64,000 nt of DNA from Phycisphaerae bacterium (GTDB lineage: Bacteria; Planctomycetota; Phycisphaerae; Tepidisphaerales; Tepidisphaeraceae): assembly GCA_026004655.1 (NCBI GenBank), contig BPJO01000009.1, positions 83,225 to 147,224 on the forward strand, given 5' to 3'. The notes beneath the pieces were generated by a model. It worked only from the letters and a program-made list of their open reading frames with translations. It had not been told where the DNA came from and did no database searches. A program made the position numbers and the translations under genes. Below are positions 26,647 to 37,265 of this stretch, piece by piece (within the stretch, counting starts at the first letter, position 1; each line of letters opens with the position of its first letter).

Positions 26647-26667
26647 TCCAAGCTGAGCTACGCCCCG
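26592..26667 (-). tRNA. tRNA-Pro (anticodon TGG)
   Basis: On the minus strand the acceptor arms CGGGGCG / CGCCCCG, the D-arm core GCTC, the anticodon stem CGTGG / CCACG around loop TTTGGGT, and the T-loop TTCGAAT fold into a normal tRNA. The C1-G72 pair is typical of bacterial tRNA-Pro. CCA is not encoded. Confidence 0.93.
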
Positions 26668-26804
26668 AACAAGACGTGCGAGACTATCACATCCCGGAAA
26701 AATGTCAAAATCCCCACACACGCCGATTTATACTCATGACAACCAGAGAACCCTCATGCGGTCGTCTTGTTCTCAAAAAAACCAAGCGTATAATGGCGTC
26801 CCAA

Positions 26805-26877
26805 GGCACTGTAGCTCAGTTGGTAGAGCAAGGGATTCATAAGCCCTGGGTCGCCGGTTCGAGCCCGGCCGGTGCCA
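26805..26877 (+). tRNA. tRNA with CAT anticodon (Met type)
   Basis: The acceptor arms GGCACTG / CGGTGCC (one G-T pair), the anticodon stem AGGGA / GCCCT around loop TTCATAA, and the T-arm with GTTCGAG fold normally. Anticodon CAT means elongator Met or lysidine-modified Ile; it lacks initiator features. CCA is not encoded. Confidence 0.9.
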
Positions 26878-26953
26878 TTGACGGTTGTCAAAAACACGCC
26901 AACTCCCGAAGACGGGTAAAAACGTTTTGAAGCTGAGTTATTTCTGCATGTCT

Positions 26954-28207
26954 TTAACCGACCACCGGTAACGGACGCGACGATTTTTCCTTTTGGATCT
27001 TTTCCCATCCGCTACCTAGCTCACCGATCGGGTCCGGGGGCAAAATATCGACTTTCTTTTCTCCCAGTTTGGCTTGTCCGGTTTTGACCTTGTGCTGGAA
27101 GATACGACATTCTTCCAACAGACGGTCGAGGATCTGCTCTTCGGGGACGTTTGCGACTTTTTCCCCTTGAACATAGATGATCCCACGACGATCCCCGGCG
27201 AAAATGGCGACATCCGCTCCTTCGGCTTCTCCAGGACCGTTCACCACACATCCCATGACCGCGACTTTGATCGGTAGCTCGATTTCGGTTTCGAGTTTTT
27301 TCCGAACTTCCTGTACGAGTTTAAACAGGTCTACCTGAATTCGTCCGCAGGTCGGACACGCGATCAGTTCCGCCCCTTTGCGCTGGCGCAGGTTCAGACA
27401 GTACAACAGTTCCAGTCCGTCCTGAACCTCATAGATCGGATCGTTGGCATAACTGATTCGGATGGTGTCCCCGATCCCCGACAGTAGTAGGTGCGCCAAC
27501 GGAGCGATCGAACGGATCATTCCGGTTTCGCGTGGTCCTGCATGAGTAACCCCTAAGTGAAGAGGGTGATCAAACCGTTTGCTGATCTCCGTATAAGCGG
27601 CTACCACCAGCATCGGATCGATCGACTTGGCGCTGATGGCGATATCGTAAAAGTTCCGGGCATAAAAAATGTCGAGATACTCTTCCAGCTTGGTGATCAT
27701 GATCGCCAACAGGTGCCCGTACTTGTTGTAAGAAAAGACCCCCCCAAGCTCTTTCATTCGCTTTTGCTTGTCCTTGCGTTCGATGATCGACCCTTCGTTG
27801 ACGCCGACACGAATAGGGATTGAGCGTTCTTTGCAAGCGTCAATCACTTTTTCGACCTGCACACGGTCATTGATGTTTCCCGGATTCAACCGGATTTTGT
27901 GGACCCCGGCTTCGATGGCTTCTAGTGCACGCTGAAAATGAAAGTGCACATCGGCAACGATGGGAACGCTGACCTGGGGCAGGATGTGTTTAAGGGCTTC
28001 GGTGTCTTTTTTTTCTGGTACGGCGACCCGGACGATATCCGCCCCGGCAGCGGCAAGTTTGTGAATCTCGGCGACACACTTGTCGATGTCATGAGTGTAC
28101 CCTGCGGTCATGGTCTGAACACTCACCGGCGCATCCCCGCCGATTGCAATCCGTCCGACACGGTCGTCTCCGACGATGATCTGTCTCGTTTTACGACGCT
28201 GAATCAT
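26954..28207 (-). CDS. ispG: 4-hydroxy-3-methylbut-2-enyl diphosphate synthase
   Basis: A 417-residue IspG (GcpE), the 4Fe-4S enzyme converting methylerythritol cyclodiphosphate to HMBPP in the MEP isoprenoid pathway. The N-terminal TIM-barrel carries SVQTMT and DVHFHF, RLNPGNI and RVGVNEGSI. The C-terminal cluster ligands are in CPTCGRIQVDLF and MGCVVNGPGEA. The length fits bacterial IspG without the large plant/Chlamydia insert. It diverges from the LOG-family gene across 113 bases that must hold both promoters. Confidence 0.95.
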   Translation of the reverse strand: MIQRRKTRQIIVGDDRVGRIAIGGDAPVSVQTMTAGYTHDIDKCVAEIHKLAAAGADIVRVAVPEKKDTEALKHILPQVSVPIVADVHFHFQRALEAIEAGVHKIRLNPGNINDRVQVEKVIDACKERSIPIRVGVNEGSIIERKDKQKRMKELGGVFSYNKYGHLLAIMITKLEEYLDIFYARNFYDIAISAKSIDPMLVVAAYTEISKRFDHPLHLGVTHAGPRETGMIRSIAPLAHLLLSGIGDTIRISYANDPIYEVQDGLELLYCLNLRQRKGAELIACPTCGRIQVDLFKLVQEVRKKLETEIELPIKVAVMGCVVNGPGEAEGADVAIFAGDRRGIIYVQGEKVANVPEEQILDRLLEECRIFQHKVKTGQAKLGEKKVDILPPDPIGELGSGWEKIQKEKSSRPLPVVG

Positions 28208-28320
28208 GTTTATATCTTAGCCCAGAATCGGGTTTTTGGCACAGCGTGGAAGTCGGGGTTCGCCAGCTTCATCAAATCTTGGTAAAGTCGCGGTAAGACA
28301 GTGCTGGAGGCATTTATACC

Positions 28321-29415
28321 GTGACAGAATCAAACACTCACGTTCAACAACAGGCAGAAGATACCATCGAAACCAAAGAAGTAACCCAATCGGTATCCCG
28401 ACAACAGATGGCGGGGGTGCACCAGCATGCTACGTCGTTGCTGGCGGAGGTCGAAAAGCTTCCGGGCGGAGACCTCGTGGGTGAAATGATTGTCACTGCA
28501 CTGAAGTTGCTTCGAGACGATAACAACCGTGCCGACCTCAAACTGATCAACACATCATTGAAAGAACTTCGGTACGCACTAAAAGTTTTTTCCCCGTATA
28601 AGGATGTTCGAAAAATCAGCATCTTCGGTTCGGCCCGGACTGTTCCTGAGCACCCAGACTACCAGGCGGCTTTGGAGTTCGGACGTCGGATCGCCGAAGC
28701 GGGTTGGATGGTCATCACCGGCGCAGGAGGGGGAATCATGGCTGCAGGGCACGGTGGGGCGGGGGCAGCTCCGTCATTCGGTCTGGCTATCCGGTTGCCT
28801 TTTGAACAGCGGACAAACGAGTTTATCGAAGGGGATCCGAAACTGATCAACTTCAAGTACTTTTTCACCCGAAAGCTGATGTTCGTCCGCTCGTCGCACG
28901 CGATCGCGTTGTTCCCGGGGGGGTTCGGAACCATGGACGAGGGTTTTGAAGTGCTGACACTGATTCAGACCGGTAAATGTGCTCCGATGCCCGTCGTCCT
29001 GATCGATCATCCGGGTTCGGATTTTTGGAAGGGCTGGAACTATCTGGTCCAACAGCATCTGCTGAAAAACGGATTGATCAGCCCGGACGATCTGCACCTG
29101 TACAAAATTACCCAAGACCTTGACGAAGCTGTCCGGGAAGTGACTCATTATTACAACACGTATCACAGCATTCGGTATGTCCGGGACATGTGTGTGCTTC
29201 GTCTTCAGCGTAAACCCAGTCCCGAACAAATGGCAGAGATTCGCAGAAAGTTCGGAAGACTCTGCACACGCGGGCAGATCGAATGTGTCGATGCTCTTCC
29301 GGTGGAAAAGGACGAACCTGCGATCCAAAACTTGCCCCGTCTGACTTTCTATTTCAACAAACGGGATCAGGGCGGGCTGAGGCTTTTGATCAATTATCTG
29401 AACGATCACGTATGA
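28321..29415 (+). CDS. LOG-family nucleotide phosphoribohydrolase-like protein
   Basis: A 364-residue protein containing a LOG/TIGR00730-type Rossmann domain: ISIFGSAR, VITGAGGGIMAAGHGG and the signature PGGFGTMDEGFEVLTLIQTG. LOG enzymes hydrolyse nucleoside monophosphates (including cytokinin nucleotides) to base and ribose phosphate. An N-terminal 90-residue helical extension and about 100 C-terminal residues go beyond the minimal 190-residue LOG. Translation starts at GTG with GGAGG upstream. The GH29 gene follows closely on the same strand. Confidence 0.8.
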   Translation: MTESNTHVQQQAEDTIETKEVTQSVSRQQMAGVHQHATSLLAEVEKLPGGDLVGEMIVTALKLLRDDNNRADLKLINTSLKELRYALKVFSPYKDVRKISIFGSARTVPEHPDYQAALEFGRRIAEAGWMVITGAGGGIMAAGHGGAGAAPSFGLAIRLPFEQRTNEFIEGDPKLINFKYFFTRKLMFVRSSHAIALFPGGFGTMDEGFEVLTLIQTGKCAPMPVVLIDHPGSDFWKGWNYLVQQHLLKNGLISPDDLHLYKITQDLDEAVREVTHYYNTYHSIRYVRDMCVLRLQRKPSPEQMAEIRRKFGRLCTRGQIECVDALPVEKDEPAIQNLPRLTFYFNKRDQGGLRLLINYLNDHV

Positions 29416-29451
29416 AATCGGAGAAATGATAACGTGAGGAGTCGTGGTCTT

Positions 29452-30852
29452 ATGTCGGTAACGGAAACGTCGGGTCGTTTAGGATGGTGGTTGGAGGCAC
29501 GTTTCGGGTTGAGCCTTCATTGGGGACTTTATTCGATTCCCGGAGAAGGGGAATGGGTCCGTGCTATTCGGAAAATGACGGTCCAGGATTATCAACCTTA
29601 CTTCGAATCGTTCAGTCCGGATCCGAATTGTTGTCGCGAGTGGGCGCGATTGGCCAGGCAGACCGGAGCCGCATTTATGGTTTTAACGACCAAACACCAT
29701 GACGGATTTTGCCTGTTCGATAGTCGGTTGACGGACTACACGTCGGTCAAAGCGCCACGGTGCCGTCGGGATCTGGTCCGGGAGTATGTTCAGGCTCTCA
29801 GGGACGAGGGTTTAAAAGTCGGTTTCTACTATTCTCTGGTCGATTGGCATCATCCGGATTATGGTCCGGTGTACGGAGACCGCCAGCACCCGCTTCGTCA
29901 TGACCCTCAGCAGAAGCAATTGGACCGGTCACGGGACTGGTCGCGTTACATTTCCTACATGCACGGACAGGTGCAAGAACTGCTGAGCAATTACGGGACG
30001 ATTGATCTTCTGTACTTTGATTTTAGCTATTGGGATTTTGCCGGTGAAAAGTGGTGTGCTTCGGACCTGATGCGAATGGTGCGCAGACTTCAGCCTCATA
30101 TTATTACCAATGACCGGCTGGGTTATGAGGCCATCAAACGATCGGATCCGCCTGATTATGTCGGGGACTTCGATCATGCCGAGCAGAATCTTCCTCGGGA
30201 ACCCGTGAGAAACCGCAGTGGTAAGCCGGTTCCATGGGAAGGTTGGTTTACGATTAGCAACAGTTGGTCTCACAGTCGTACGGACACCGACTATAAATCG
30301 CCTGCGACGTTGGTCCGGGCACTGGTCAATTGTGTCAGTAAAGACGGAAACATGTGTTTGAACATTCCTCCGGATGAAAAGGGGCATATTTCTCCAGAAG
30401 TCATTGCAATTCTTCAGACACTGGGTCAATGGATGCAAAAGAACGGGGAGAGTTTGCGTGGTTGCGTCTCTGCCCCGTTGGAAAAACCGGAATGGGGACG
30501 GTGGACGCTCTCACGAGATGGTCGGTATCTTTATGCTCACATTCTGGATCAACAGATCGGACACATCTGTCTGAAAGGTTTACGTGGACGGGTTAAGAAC
30601 CCGATCGTTTTAAACACCGGGCAACCGGCTTATCTGACGGGGTACTGGAATCCGGGAATTCAAACATTCGATTCCCCGGACGACATATTCCTGAACTTCA
30701 GTCCCGAAGTGGCCCGAACGTATCCGTTGTCGGACCCGCTGGACACGGTCGTTCGATTCGAAGTGATTAATGACCCCGACGAAATCGAACGCGAAAATCG
30801 ACGTCTTGACGAGGAATACGCCCGAGCGATTTCACGTCAGCCTTTACCGTAG
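29452..30852 (+). CDS. GH29 alpha-L-fucosidase
   Basis: A 466-residue glycoside hydrolase of family 29. Key blocks are RFGLSLHWGLYSIPG, MVLTTKHHDGFCLFDS, VGFYYSLVDWHHPDY and IDLLYFDFSYWD (region of the nucleophile Asp), then SWSHS and NMCLNIPPDEKG. It releases terminal L-fucose from glycans; planctomycetes commonly degrade fucose-rich algal polysaccharides. No signal peptide is visible, so it is probably cytoplasmic. GTG at 29434 is an alternative start; the ATG at 29452 has GAGGAG upstream. It lies 36 bases after the LOG gene, possibly cotranscribed. Confidence 0.88.
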   Translation: MSVTETSGRLGWWLEARFGLSLHWGLYSIPGEGEWVRAIRKMTVQDYQPYFESFSPDPNCCREWARLARQTGAAFMVLTTKHHDGFCLFDSRLTDYTSVKAPRCRRDLVREYVQALRDEGLKVGFYYSLVDWHHPDYGPVYGDRQHPLRHDPQQKQLDRSRDWSRYISYMHGQVQELLSNYGTIDLLYFDFSYWDFAGEKWCASDLMRMVRRLQPHIITNDRLGYEAIKRSDPPDYVGDFDHAEQNLPREPVRNRSGKPVPWEGWFTISNSWSHSRTDTDYKSPATLVRALVNCVSKDGNMCLNIPPDEKGHISPEVIAILQTLGQWMQKNGESLRGCVSAPLEKPEWGRWTLSRDGRYLYAHILDQQIGHICLKGLRGRVKNPIVLNTGQPAYLTGYWNPGIQTFDSPDDIFLNFSPEVARTYPLSDPLDTVVRFEVINDPDEIERENRRLDEEYARAISRQPLP

Positions 30853-30913
30853 AAAATCTTTAAAACCGAGATCACTGATTGATTCGAATCGATTCGGGTT
30901 GGAAGTCGAAAAG

Positions 30914-31495
30914 TCATTCAAACGGAGGAAGCTTGGCGAGTTTTCGCTGAAGGCTTCGACGATGGATTCCCAGTTTTCGAGCAGCTTGGGAGATGTTGTT
31001 CCCACATTCGGTCAAAACCCGTTGAATGTGTTCCCACTCCACCCGGGCGAGGGTTGGTTGATTATCGGGGACTTGGGGTGGAAGCTCACCGTCCCGTTCA
31101 AAGGCGGCCAGGATCTGGTCGGCGTCTGCAGGCTTGGTCAGATAGTCCATGGCTCCACGATGAACGGCTTCAACAGCGCTGGCGATGGACCCGAATCCGG
31201 TCAAAATGACTATGTCAATGTCCGGATCAATCTTGATCAGTTCGCTGAGCAGATCCAAACCCGTTTTTCCGGGCATTTTCAGGTCCAGGACGGCTCGTTG
31301 GGGTTTGAAGCGTTTGACCAGTTCGATCGCTTCGTCCGGGGTCGGAGCGTCTAGCGTCTCATACCCTCGGGTTTGAAACGCCCGAACCAACCGACGACGA
31401 AAAATCGCGTCATCGTCGCATACCAAAATCGTGGGAAGGCTCTTGTTGACGGGGGGATTTTGAACAGCAGATCCAGACGGGGTCGAAGGATTCAT
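30914..31495 (-). CDS. RegA/PrrA/ActR-type redox response regulator
   Basis: A 193-residue response regulator. The receiver domain has the acidic pair CDDD, phosphoacceptor AVLDLKMPG, LTGFGSI and YLTKPAD. The C-terminus is a Fis-type helix-turn-helix, VEWEHIQRVLTECGNNISQA, then ARKLGIHRRSLQRKL, which closely matches the RegA/PrrA/ActR group. This family controls energy metabolism in response to redox state together with RegB. The start at 31495 has GGAAG upstream. The kinase gene at 31741 lies 245 bases away on the same strand. Confidence 0.88.
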   Translation of the reverse strand: MNPSTPSGSAVQNPPVNKSLPTILVCDDDAIFRRRLVRAFQTRGYETLDAPTPDEAIELVKRFKPQRAVLDLKMPGKTGLDLLSELIKIDPDIDIVILTGFGSIASAVEAVHRGAMDYLTKPADADQILAAFERDGELPPQVPDNQPTLARVEWEHIQRVLTECGNNISQAARKLGIHRRSLQRKLAKLPPFE

Positions 31496-31740
31496 GATCA
31501 TCTCACTTCCGGGGTACATCCCCGTGGTTGAAGTGTAACAGGGTTGATATAAAAAGACAATATTGTCCTTAAAACCTTTCTTCTCCACCGGGGAAAATCT
31601 CTTTACTCTGCTTTGAACTCGAGCAGCAAACGGGGGTGGAATCGATCATCGATGTATGTTAGGTTTTTGTTTGTAAAAGGTCAAGTTTGTCGATCGGTTA
31701 ATTGGTAAGAACGGGCTGTTTTATCCGTCAATTCGGATCG

Positions 31741-33063
31741 TCAGGCCAAGGGTAATTCGAGGGTCGAAGTGGTTCCTTTTCCAGGTTCGCTGGTCATTCG
31801 GAAGTTACCCCGAAAGTTCTCCGCGACTAAACGAACGAGGAACAGTCCCAATCCCATCCCGCGGCCGGGTTCTTTGGTGGTAAAAAACGGGTCACCCGCC
31901 CGTTTCAACACCTCTGCATCCATCCCATGACCTTGATCCACCACGTCGAAAGCGATTGTCGACCTCAACCGACGAATGATCAGTCGGACTTTCGCATCCA
32001 GGGGAGAAGCATCGATCGCGTTTCGGATCAAGACCGTCAGGGATTGTTCGATGGCAGGACACGGACAAGCGATGGAATCGCCACCGACCGGACCGAGAAT
32101 CTCCAAACGAGACTTTTCATCCTCTCGGAGGTGCTGTCGTAAACGTTCGAGCAAATCTGACAATGGAGTGGTGACGTTGGAGGGATCGGTCGCCACGTCC
32201 ACCCTCATACGATCGAGAATGAATCGGCATCGGTCGCATTCCTGACGGATCAGTCTGGCGTCTTCGACCAGATCGGGCGATGCGGGGAGCTTGGCAATAG
32301 CCAATTCCAGTTCCTTAGCGACCACAGCGATGGTGGCGAGTGGGGTTCCCAGCTCATGGGCTGCCCCGGCAGCCAAGGTCGTCAACGTGCTGAGCTTCTC
32401 ATGACGCTCGTTTCGTTCTCGTAGTTCGCGGATTTCCCGTTCGCGGGCCTGCAAAGATCGGCTGACCCTGCCCGAAAAATAAGCTACCAACGAACCGATC
32501 AACGTGAGGTTGGCAATCAATCCTAGCGTCCGTATCGCGGGGGAAAGTTCCCCATCGGTCAGACGGATGGGGGTAATGACAAACAATGACGAATACCCAG
32601 CAACCCCGGCAATCACGATCAGCCAAGTCCAACCACCCCCCAACATGGTCACCGCCATCGCTACGTGAACCAGATAAAGCGTACTGAACGGATTTTCGGG
32701 CCCGCCGGTGCAGATCAACAGTCCTGTCAACAACGTCATGTCCAAAAGCAGCACGACAAAAATCACCCAGGTCGGGACAGACCGGGTTTGAGACCATTTC
32801 CACAGAATCACGTTGCTCAAAACGGTGATCCCGACTACCACCATGACCGGTGTTAACGGTGCTCTCAACCTCAGTGCATGGGCGACAAGAGTAGCGGTGA
32901 GTTGACCAACAATAGCCAACCAACGAAGTCTCATTAGCCAGATCAGAACGATTCGTGGTTCCCGAACGGGAGGGAATAAGGTGGTCTCATGTTCGTTCGT
33001 CGAAATGTCGGGCCGCGGGTTTTGCACGATTGCAAGTGTAACTCGAGGATTGATCGAGTGCAT
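31741..33063 (-). CDS. RegB/PrrB-type redox sensor histidine kinase
   Basis: A 440-residue membrane histidine kinase with about six N-terminal hydrophobic segments. The TM region carries GGPENPFSTLYLVHVA, matching the RegB quinone-binding GGxxNPF motif. The H-box is AAHELGTPLATIAVVAKELE, again RegB-like, followed by RQECDRCRFIL, where a cysteine sits at the place of RegB's redox-active Cys (from memory of the family). The ATPase domain has NAIDASP, VDQGHGMD and GLGLFLV. With the regulator at 30914 it forms a complete redox two-component system. It diverges from rpoB across about 400 bases. Confidence 0.85.
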   Translation of the reverse strand: MHSINPRVTLAIVQNPRPDISTNEHETTLFPPVREPRIVLIWLMRLRWLAIVGQLTATLVAHALRLRAPLTPVMVVVGITVLSNVILWKWSQTRSVPTWVIFVVLLLDMTLLTGLLICTGGPENPFSTLYLVHVAMAVTMLGGGWTWLIVIAGVAGYSSLFVITPIRLTDGELSPAIRTLGLIANLTLIGSLVAYFSGRVSRSLQAREREIRELRERNERHEKLSTLTTLAAGAAHELGTPLATIAVVAKELELAIAKLPASPDLVEDARLIRQECDRCRFILDRMRVDVATDPSNVTTPLSDLLERLRQHLREDEKSRLEILGPVGGDSIACPCPAIEQSLTVLIRNAIDASPLDAKVRLIIRRLRSTIAFDVVDQGHGMDAEVLKRAGDPFFTTKEPGRGMGLGLFLVRLVAENFRGNFRMTSEPGKGTTSTLELPLA

Positions 33064-33459
33064 CGTTTTGATTTTGTTCGAAGGTTTAGGATCACTGGCT
33101 TGACAGAGCGACTCAGAAGACTAAACTAGGTTTCGGATTGGACACAATAAGACCAAGCAATCATTAGACAGCCCGGTTCGGATCGGTGCATACACGGTTC
33201 CGTTCTCGGCTGTTATTGTTTGCGCGTGTAACATATAAGTGGTGCTGTGAAAACGAGTTGCGTTTTCTGACAATTTGATGAGCGGGATCAGGCCGGACAA
33301 AAACGAACGAAAGCCTGTCCCGAAACATGACCGGGCTACGTCAAAAACAGGTGGACGTCGGCTACGGTCTTTTATTCGTTTGATTCGGCGAGTCGATGCC
33401 CTGATCGATGATAAGTCCTGAAATAATAGCGATTTAGGGTGAGAGAAAGAGGTCTTGCG
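33064..33459 (+). promoter_or_regulatory. Divergent regB-rpoB control region and rpoB leader
   Basis: This 396-base gap has no gene. A promoter candidate for rpoB is TTGACA (33100-33105) with TAAACT 16 bases later, giving a leader of over 300 bases. The leader contains the hairpin GAAAACG-AGTTG-CGTTTTC. No ribosomal-protein binding structure was recognised. Confidence 0.35.
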
Positions 33460-36400
33460 ATGAAGGTGAACGAGATCCGAGATTTCAGCAAGCGTGGCGA
33501 TGCCATGGCGGTGCCCAACCTGATCAAAGTCCAACAGGAAGCCTACCATCGATTCCTGCAAAAGGACGTTGATCCTTCCAAACGGAAAGATGAGGGTTTA
33601 GAAGCCTTGCTTCGCGAAGTGTTCCCGATCGTCAGTTATGACGAAAACCTCCGTTTGGATTACATCGGTTACAGTTTGTCCGAATCCCGATATACGATCG
33701 ATGAATGCAGGGCGCTGCGTCTGACCTACGGCATGCCGTTTCGGATTTCGGTCCGTCTGAGTCGTAAGGACAAGGACGAAGTGCTCGAAGATACGATCTA
33801 TGTCGGTGAAATCCCGATCATGATCGGTGGTGGCGAGTTCATCATCAACGGTGCCGAACGGGTCATCGTCAATCAGCTGCATCGTTCTCCCGGGGTCGAT
33901 TTCCTTGTCGAAACCCAAGAAGGGGACCGTCCCCTCCACGGGTTCAGAGTGATTCCCGAACGCGGCTCCTGGATCGAGTGTTCGGTCACCAAGAAAGATG
34001 CTTTGGCCGTCCGGATCGACCAGTCCAGTAAGATCCCTGCGACCACCTTCATTCGTGCGTTGGACCCGAAGTATTCCACCTCCGAAGCCATCATCAAAGA
34101 GTTCTACACGATCGAAAACATCAAAGTCTCTCAGCTTCAGCCGAACTACTACGCCGCCTCGACCATTATTGACACCGAATCCGGCGAAGAACTCGTCAAA
34201 GCCGGGGCCCAGATCGGTGAAGCCTTGAACAAAATCCAGGCCAGTAATCTGAAGACCGTTGCGGTGGTGACCAAGGTTTCTGATCCCCTGATCCTCAACA
34301 CCCTCGCCGAAGATTCTTCCGAATCCCACGAAGCTGCCCTGATGAAGATTTACGCCCGGTTGCGTCCGGGTAATCCTCCTCAACTCGACAAAGCCAAAAC
34401 CCTCTTCCACGAAAAGTTCTTTGACGAAAACCGTTATCGTCTGGGTCGGGTGGGTCGTTTCCGAATCAATCGCAAGTTCGAGCAGAACGTTCCGGAGACC
34501 GAAATGGTTCTCCGAAGCGAGGACTTTATCGGGTCGTTGAAGTACATGTTTACCCTCCGTTCCGGTGAGGGGTATGTTGATGACATCGATCATCTGGGGA
34601 ATCGTCGTCTCCGGACCATCGATGAACTTGCGGCTGAGGAGCTTCGCAAGGGTTTCTTAAAACTCAAACGGACCGTTCAGGAAAGAATGTCCCTGAAAGA
34701 TCCCAACGAGATCACCAAGATCGCTGAATTGGTCAACAGCAAATCGATTTCGTCGGCCATCGACTTTTTCTTCGGACGTGGCGAATTGTCGCAGGTGGTG
34801 GATCAGACCAATCCGCTGAGCACGTTGACGCACGAGCGTCGTTTGTCGGCACTGGGACCGGGAGGATTAAACCGCAAACGGGCCGGGTTCGAAGTGCGTG
34901 ACGTCCATATTTCGCACTACGGTCGGATCTGTCCGATCGAAACTCCCGAAGGAACCAACATCGGTCTGATCGCATCATTGTCGATTTATTCCGACATTGA
35001 CGAATATGGGTTCCTCATCACCCCGTACCGGGTGGTCAAGGACGGGAAAGTGACCGGAGAGATCAAGTACCTTCGTGCGGATGAGGAAATGAAGGCCACC
35101 CTCGCCCCGCCTGACGTGGTCGAAAATGGGGAAATCAAAAAAGGTCAGGTCCTGGCACGGGTGCAAGGGGATCTGGCGACCGTCTCGCACAAGGAGGTGG
35201 AATATGTGGATATTTCACCGAAACAGACCGTTTCGGTCTCCGCGGCTTTGATCCCGTTTTTGGACCATGACGACGCCAACCGCGCGTTGATGGGATCGAA
35301 CATGCAACGTCAAGCGGTGCCTTTGTTACGTACCGATCCTCCGATCGTGGCTACGGGAATGGAAAAACCGGTCGCCCAGAACTCGGGGATGGTCGTGCGG
35401 GCTGAAAGGGCGGGAGTGGTCACTTATGTCGATGCCGAACGTATCCTGATCGACAATGCAGACGAATACGTGCTTCGCAAGTTCCACGGGTTGAACGAAC
35501 GAACGTGCCTCAACCAGAAGCCGATCGTGAAAAAAGGTCAACGTGTGAAAAAAGGTCAGATCATCGCCGATTCCGCAGCCACTCACCAAGGGGAGCTGGC
35601 ACTGGGACGGAATCTTCTCGTAGCGTTCATGACCTACGACGGATACAACTTCGAGGACGCGATCGTCATCAACGAACGTCTGGTCAAGGACGACACGTTT
35701 ACGTCCATCCATATCGAGGAATACGATGTCGAGATCCGGGAGACAAAGCTGGGTCGTGAAGAGTTTACCCGAGACATTCCGAACGTCAGCGAACGCGCGC
35801 TGGCGAACCTCGATGAATCGGGGGTCGTCCGTGTCGGTACGCGGGTCGGTCCCGGCGACATCCTGGTGGGCAAAATCAGCCCCAAGAGCAAGTCCGAACT
35901 GACACCGGAAGAAAAACTCCTGCACGCGATTTTCGGTCGGGCCGGCGAAGACGTGAAAAATGACTCCCTGGAAATGCCCGCCGGTGAAGAAGGGGTGGTC
36001 ATCAAGACTCAACGTTTCAGCCGACGCATGCACATGAGCGATGAACAGAAAAAATCGCTCAAAAAGGAAATCGACAAGTACGAAAAAGAACAAAACGCCA
36101 AAGCCGTCGAAATCTTCCGTCAGATGATTACGGAGATGAACGACGTGACCGGTCAGATCATGGTCGACCCCGACACCCGACAGAAAGTCGGTCAGTCCGA
36201 CAATATCGAGGTCGTCATGGAGCAGATCGAGACGATCACAGAATTGACCGAATCGTCCTTAGACAAGTTTGCCCAGAGCTGGGTCAAAGGGACCAAAGAA
36301 GCCAAAGAGCAGGCGATGAACACCTTCAGTCGGTTCTGGCCTCGTGTGCAGGCGGTCCTGAAGGAAAAGAACCGCAAGATGGAACACATGAAACGAGGCG

Positions 36401-37254
36401 ACGAGCTTCCTTCCGGTGTTCTGGAAATGGTCAAGGTGTACGTCGCCACCAAACGAGCACTTTCCGTCGGCGATAAAATGGCCGGTCGACACGGGAACAA
36501 AGGTGTCATCGCGAGGATCGTCCCCGAGGAAGACATGCCTTTCCTCGAAGACGGAACGTCGGTCGATATCCTGCTCAACCCCCTGGGCGTGCCTAGCCGC
36601 ATGAACGTTGGTCAGATCCTCGAAACCCATCTGGGTTGGGCTGCTGCGGTTCTGGGCTTCCAAGCCATTACCCCGGTATTCGACGGTGCCACGGAAGACG
36701 AAATCTTCCAAGCCGTCGAAGAGGCTAATAAGGCCGTCATCGAACGTCGAAAAGAACGGGTCGCCAAAAAGCAACCCCTGGACCCCCGACAAATCGATGT
36801 CGAAATGCCTTACGGGGGCAAGATTCAGTTGTACGACGGTCGAACCGGCGAACCGTTCGAACAAAAAACGACCGTGGGGTACATGTACATGCTTAAGCTG
36901 CACCACCTGGTGGATGACAAGATCCATGCCCGGGCGACCGGACCGTACAGCCTGATCACCCAGCAACCCCTTGGTGGAAAAGCCCGCACCGGCGGTCAGC
37001 GGTTCGGGGAAATGGAAGTCTGGGGTCTGGAAGCTTACGGAGCTGCTTACGTGCTTCAGGAACTGTTGACGGTCAAATCCGATGACGTCGAAGGACGTAC
37101 AAAAATCTATGAAAGCATGGTCAAAGGCACCAACACGCTCGAAGCCGGTACTCCGGTCTCATTTGACGTGTTGTGTAACGAAATCCGCGGGTTGGGATTG
37201 AACATCCAGCTCGAAAAGAAGAAAGGTGCCGCTTCGGATGAGGACCTGATGTGA
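33460..37254 (+). CDS. rpoB: RNA polymerase beta subunit
   Basis: A 1264-residue beta subunit. Diagnostic segments are [20 protein letters not shown], the rifampicin pocket [65 protein letters not shown] and [20 protein letters not shown]. In the rifampicin cluster the positions equivalent to E. coli Q510, F514, M515 and N518 are E, V, V and T, while D516, H526 and S531 are kept. The start MKVNEIRDF has AGAGG about 8 bases upstream. The gene is not preceded by rplK-A-J-L, and a small membrane-protein gene separates it from rpoC. Confidence 0.97.
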   Translation: MKVNEIRDFSKRGDAMAVPNLIKVQQEAYHRFLQKDVDPSKRKDEGLEALLREVFPIVSYDENLRLDYIGYSLSESRYTIDECRALRLTYGMPFRISVRLSRKDKDEVLEDTIYVGEIPIMIGGGEFIINGAERVIVNQLHRSPGVDFLVETQEGDRPLHGFRVIPERGSWIECSVTKKDALAVRIDQSSKIPATTFIRALDPKYSTSEAIIKEFYTIENIKVSQLQPNYYAASTIIDTESGEELVKAGAQIGEALNKIQASNLKTVAVVTKVSDPLILNTLAEDSSESHEAALMKIYARLRPGNPPQLDKAKTLFHEKFFDENRYRLGRVGRFRINRKFEQNVPETEMVLRSEDFIGSLKYMFTLRSGEGYVDDIDHLGNRRLRTIDELAAEELRKGFLKLKRTVQERMSLKDPNEITKIAELVNSKSISSAIDFFFGRGELSQVVDQTNPLSTLTHERRLSALGPGGLNRKRAGFEVRDVHISHYGRICPIETPEGTNIGLIASLSIYSDIDEYGFLITPYRVVKDGKVTGEIKYLRADEEMKATLAPPDVVENGEIKKGQVLARVQGDLATVSHKEVEYVDISPKQTVSVSAALIPFLDHDDANRALMGSNMQRQAVPLLRTDPPIVATGMEKPVAQNSGMVVRAERAGVVTYVDAERILIDNADEYVLRKFHGLNERTCLNQKPIVKKGQRVKKGQIIADSAATHQGELALGRNLLVAFMTYDGYNFEDAIVINERLVKDDTFTSIHIEEYDVEIRETKLGREEFTRDIPNVSERALANLDESGVVRVGTRVGPGDILVGKISPKSKSELTPEEKLLHAIFGRAGEDVKNDSLEMPAGEEGVVIKTQRFSRRMHMSDEQKKSLKKEIDKYEKEQNAKAVEIFRQMITEMNDVTGQIMVDPDTRQKVGQSDNIEVVMEQIETITELTESSLDKFAQSWVKGTKEAKEQAMNTFSRFWPRVQAVLKEKNRKMEHMKRGDELPSGVLEMVKVYVATKRALSVGDKMAGRHGNKGVIARIVPEEDMPFLEDGTSVDILLNPLGVPSRMNVGQILETHLGWAAAVLGFQAITPVFDGATEDEIFQAVEEANKAVIERRKERVAKKQPLDPRQIDVEMPYGGKIQLYDGRTGEPFEQKTTVGYMYMLKLHHLVDDKIHARATGPYSLITQQPLGGKARTGGQRFGEMEVWGLEAYGAAYVLQELLTVKSDDVEGRTKIYESMVKGTNTLEAGTPVSFDVLCNEIRGLGLNIQLEKKKGAASDEDLM

Positions 37255-37265
37255 GATGACCGGAC

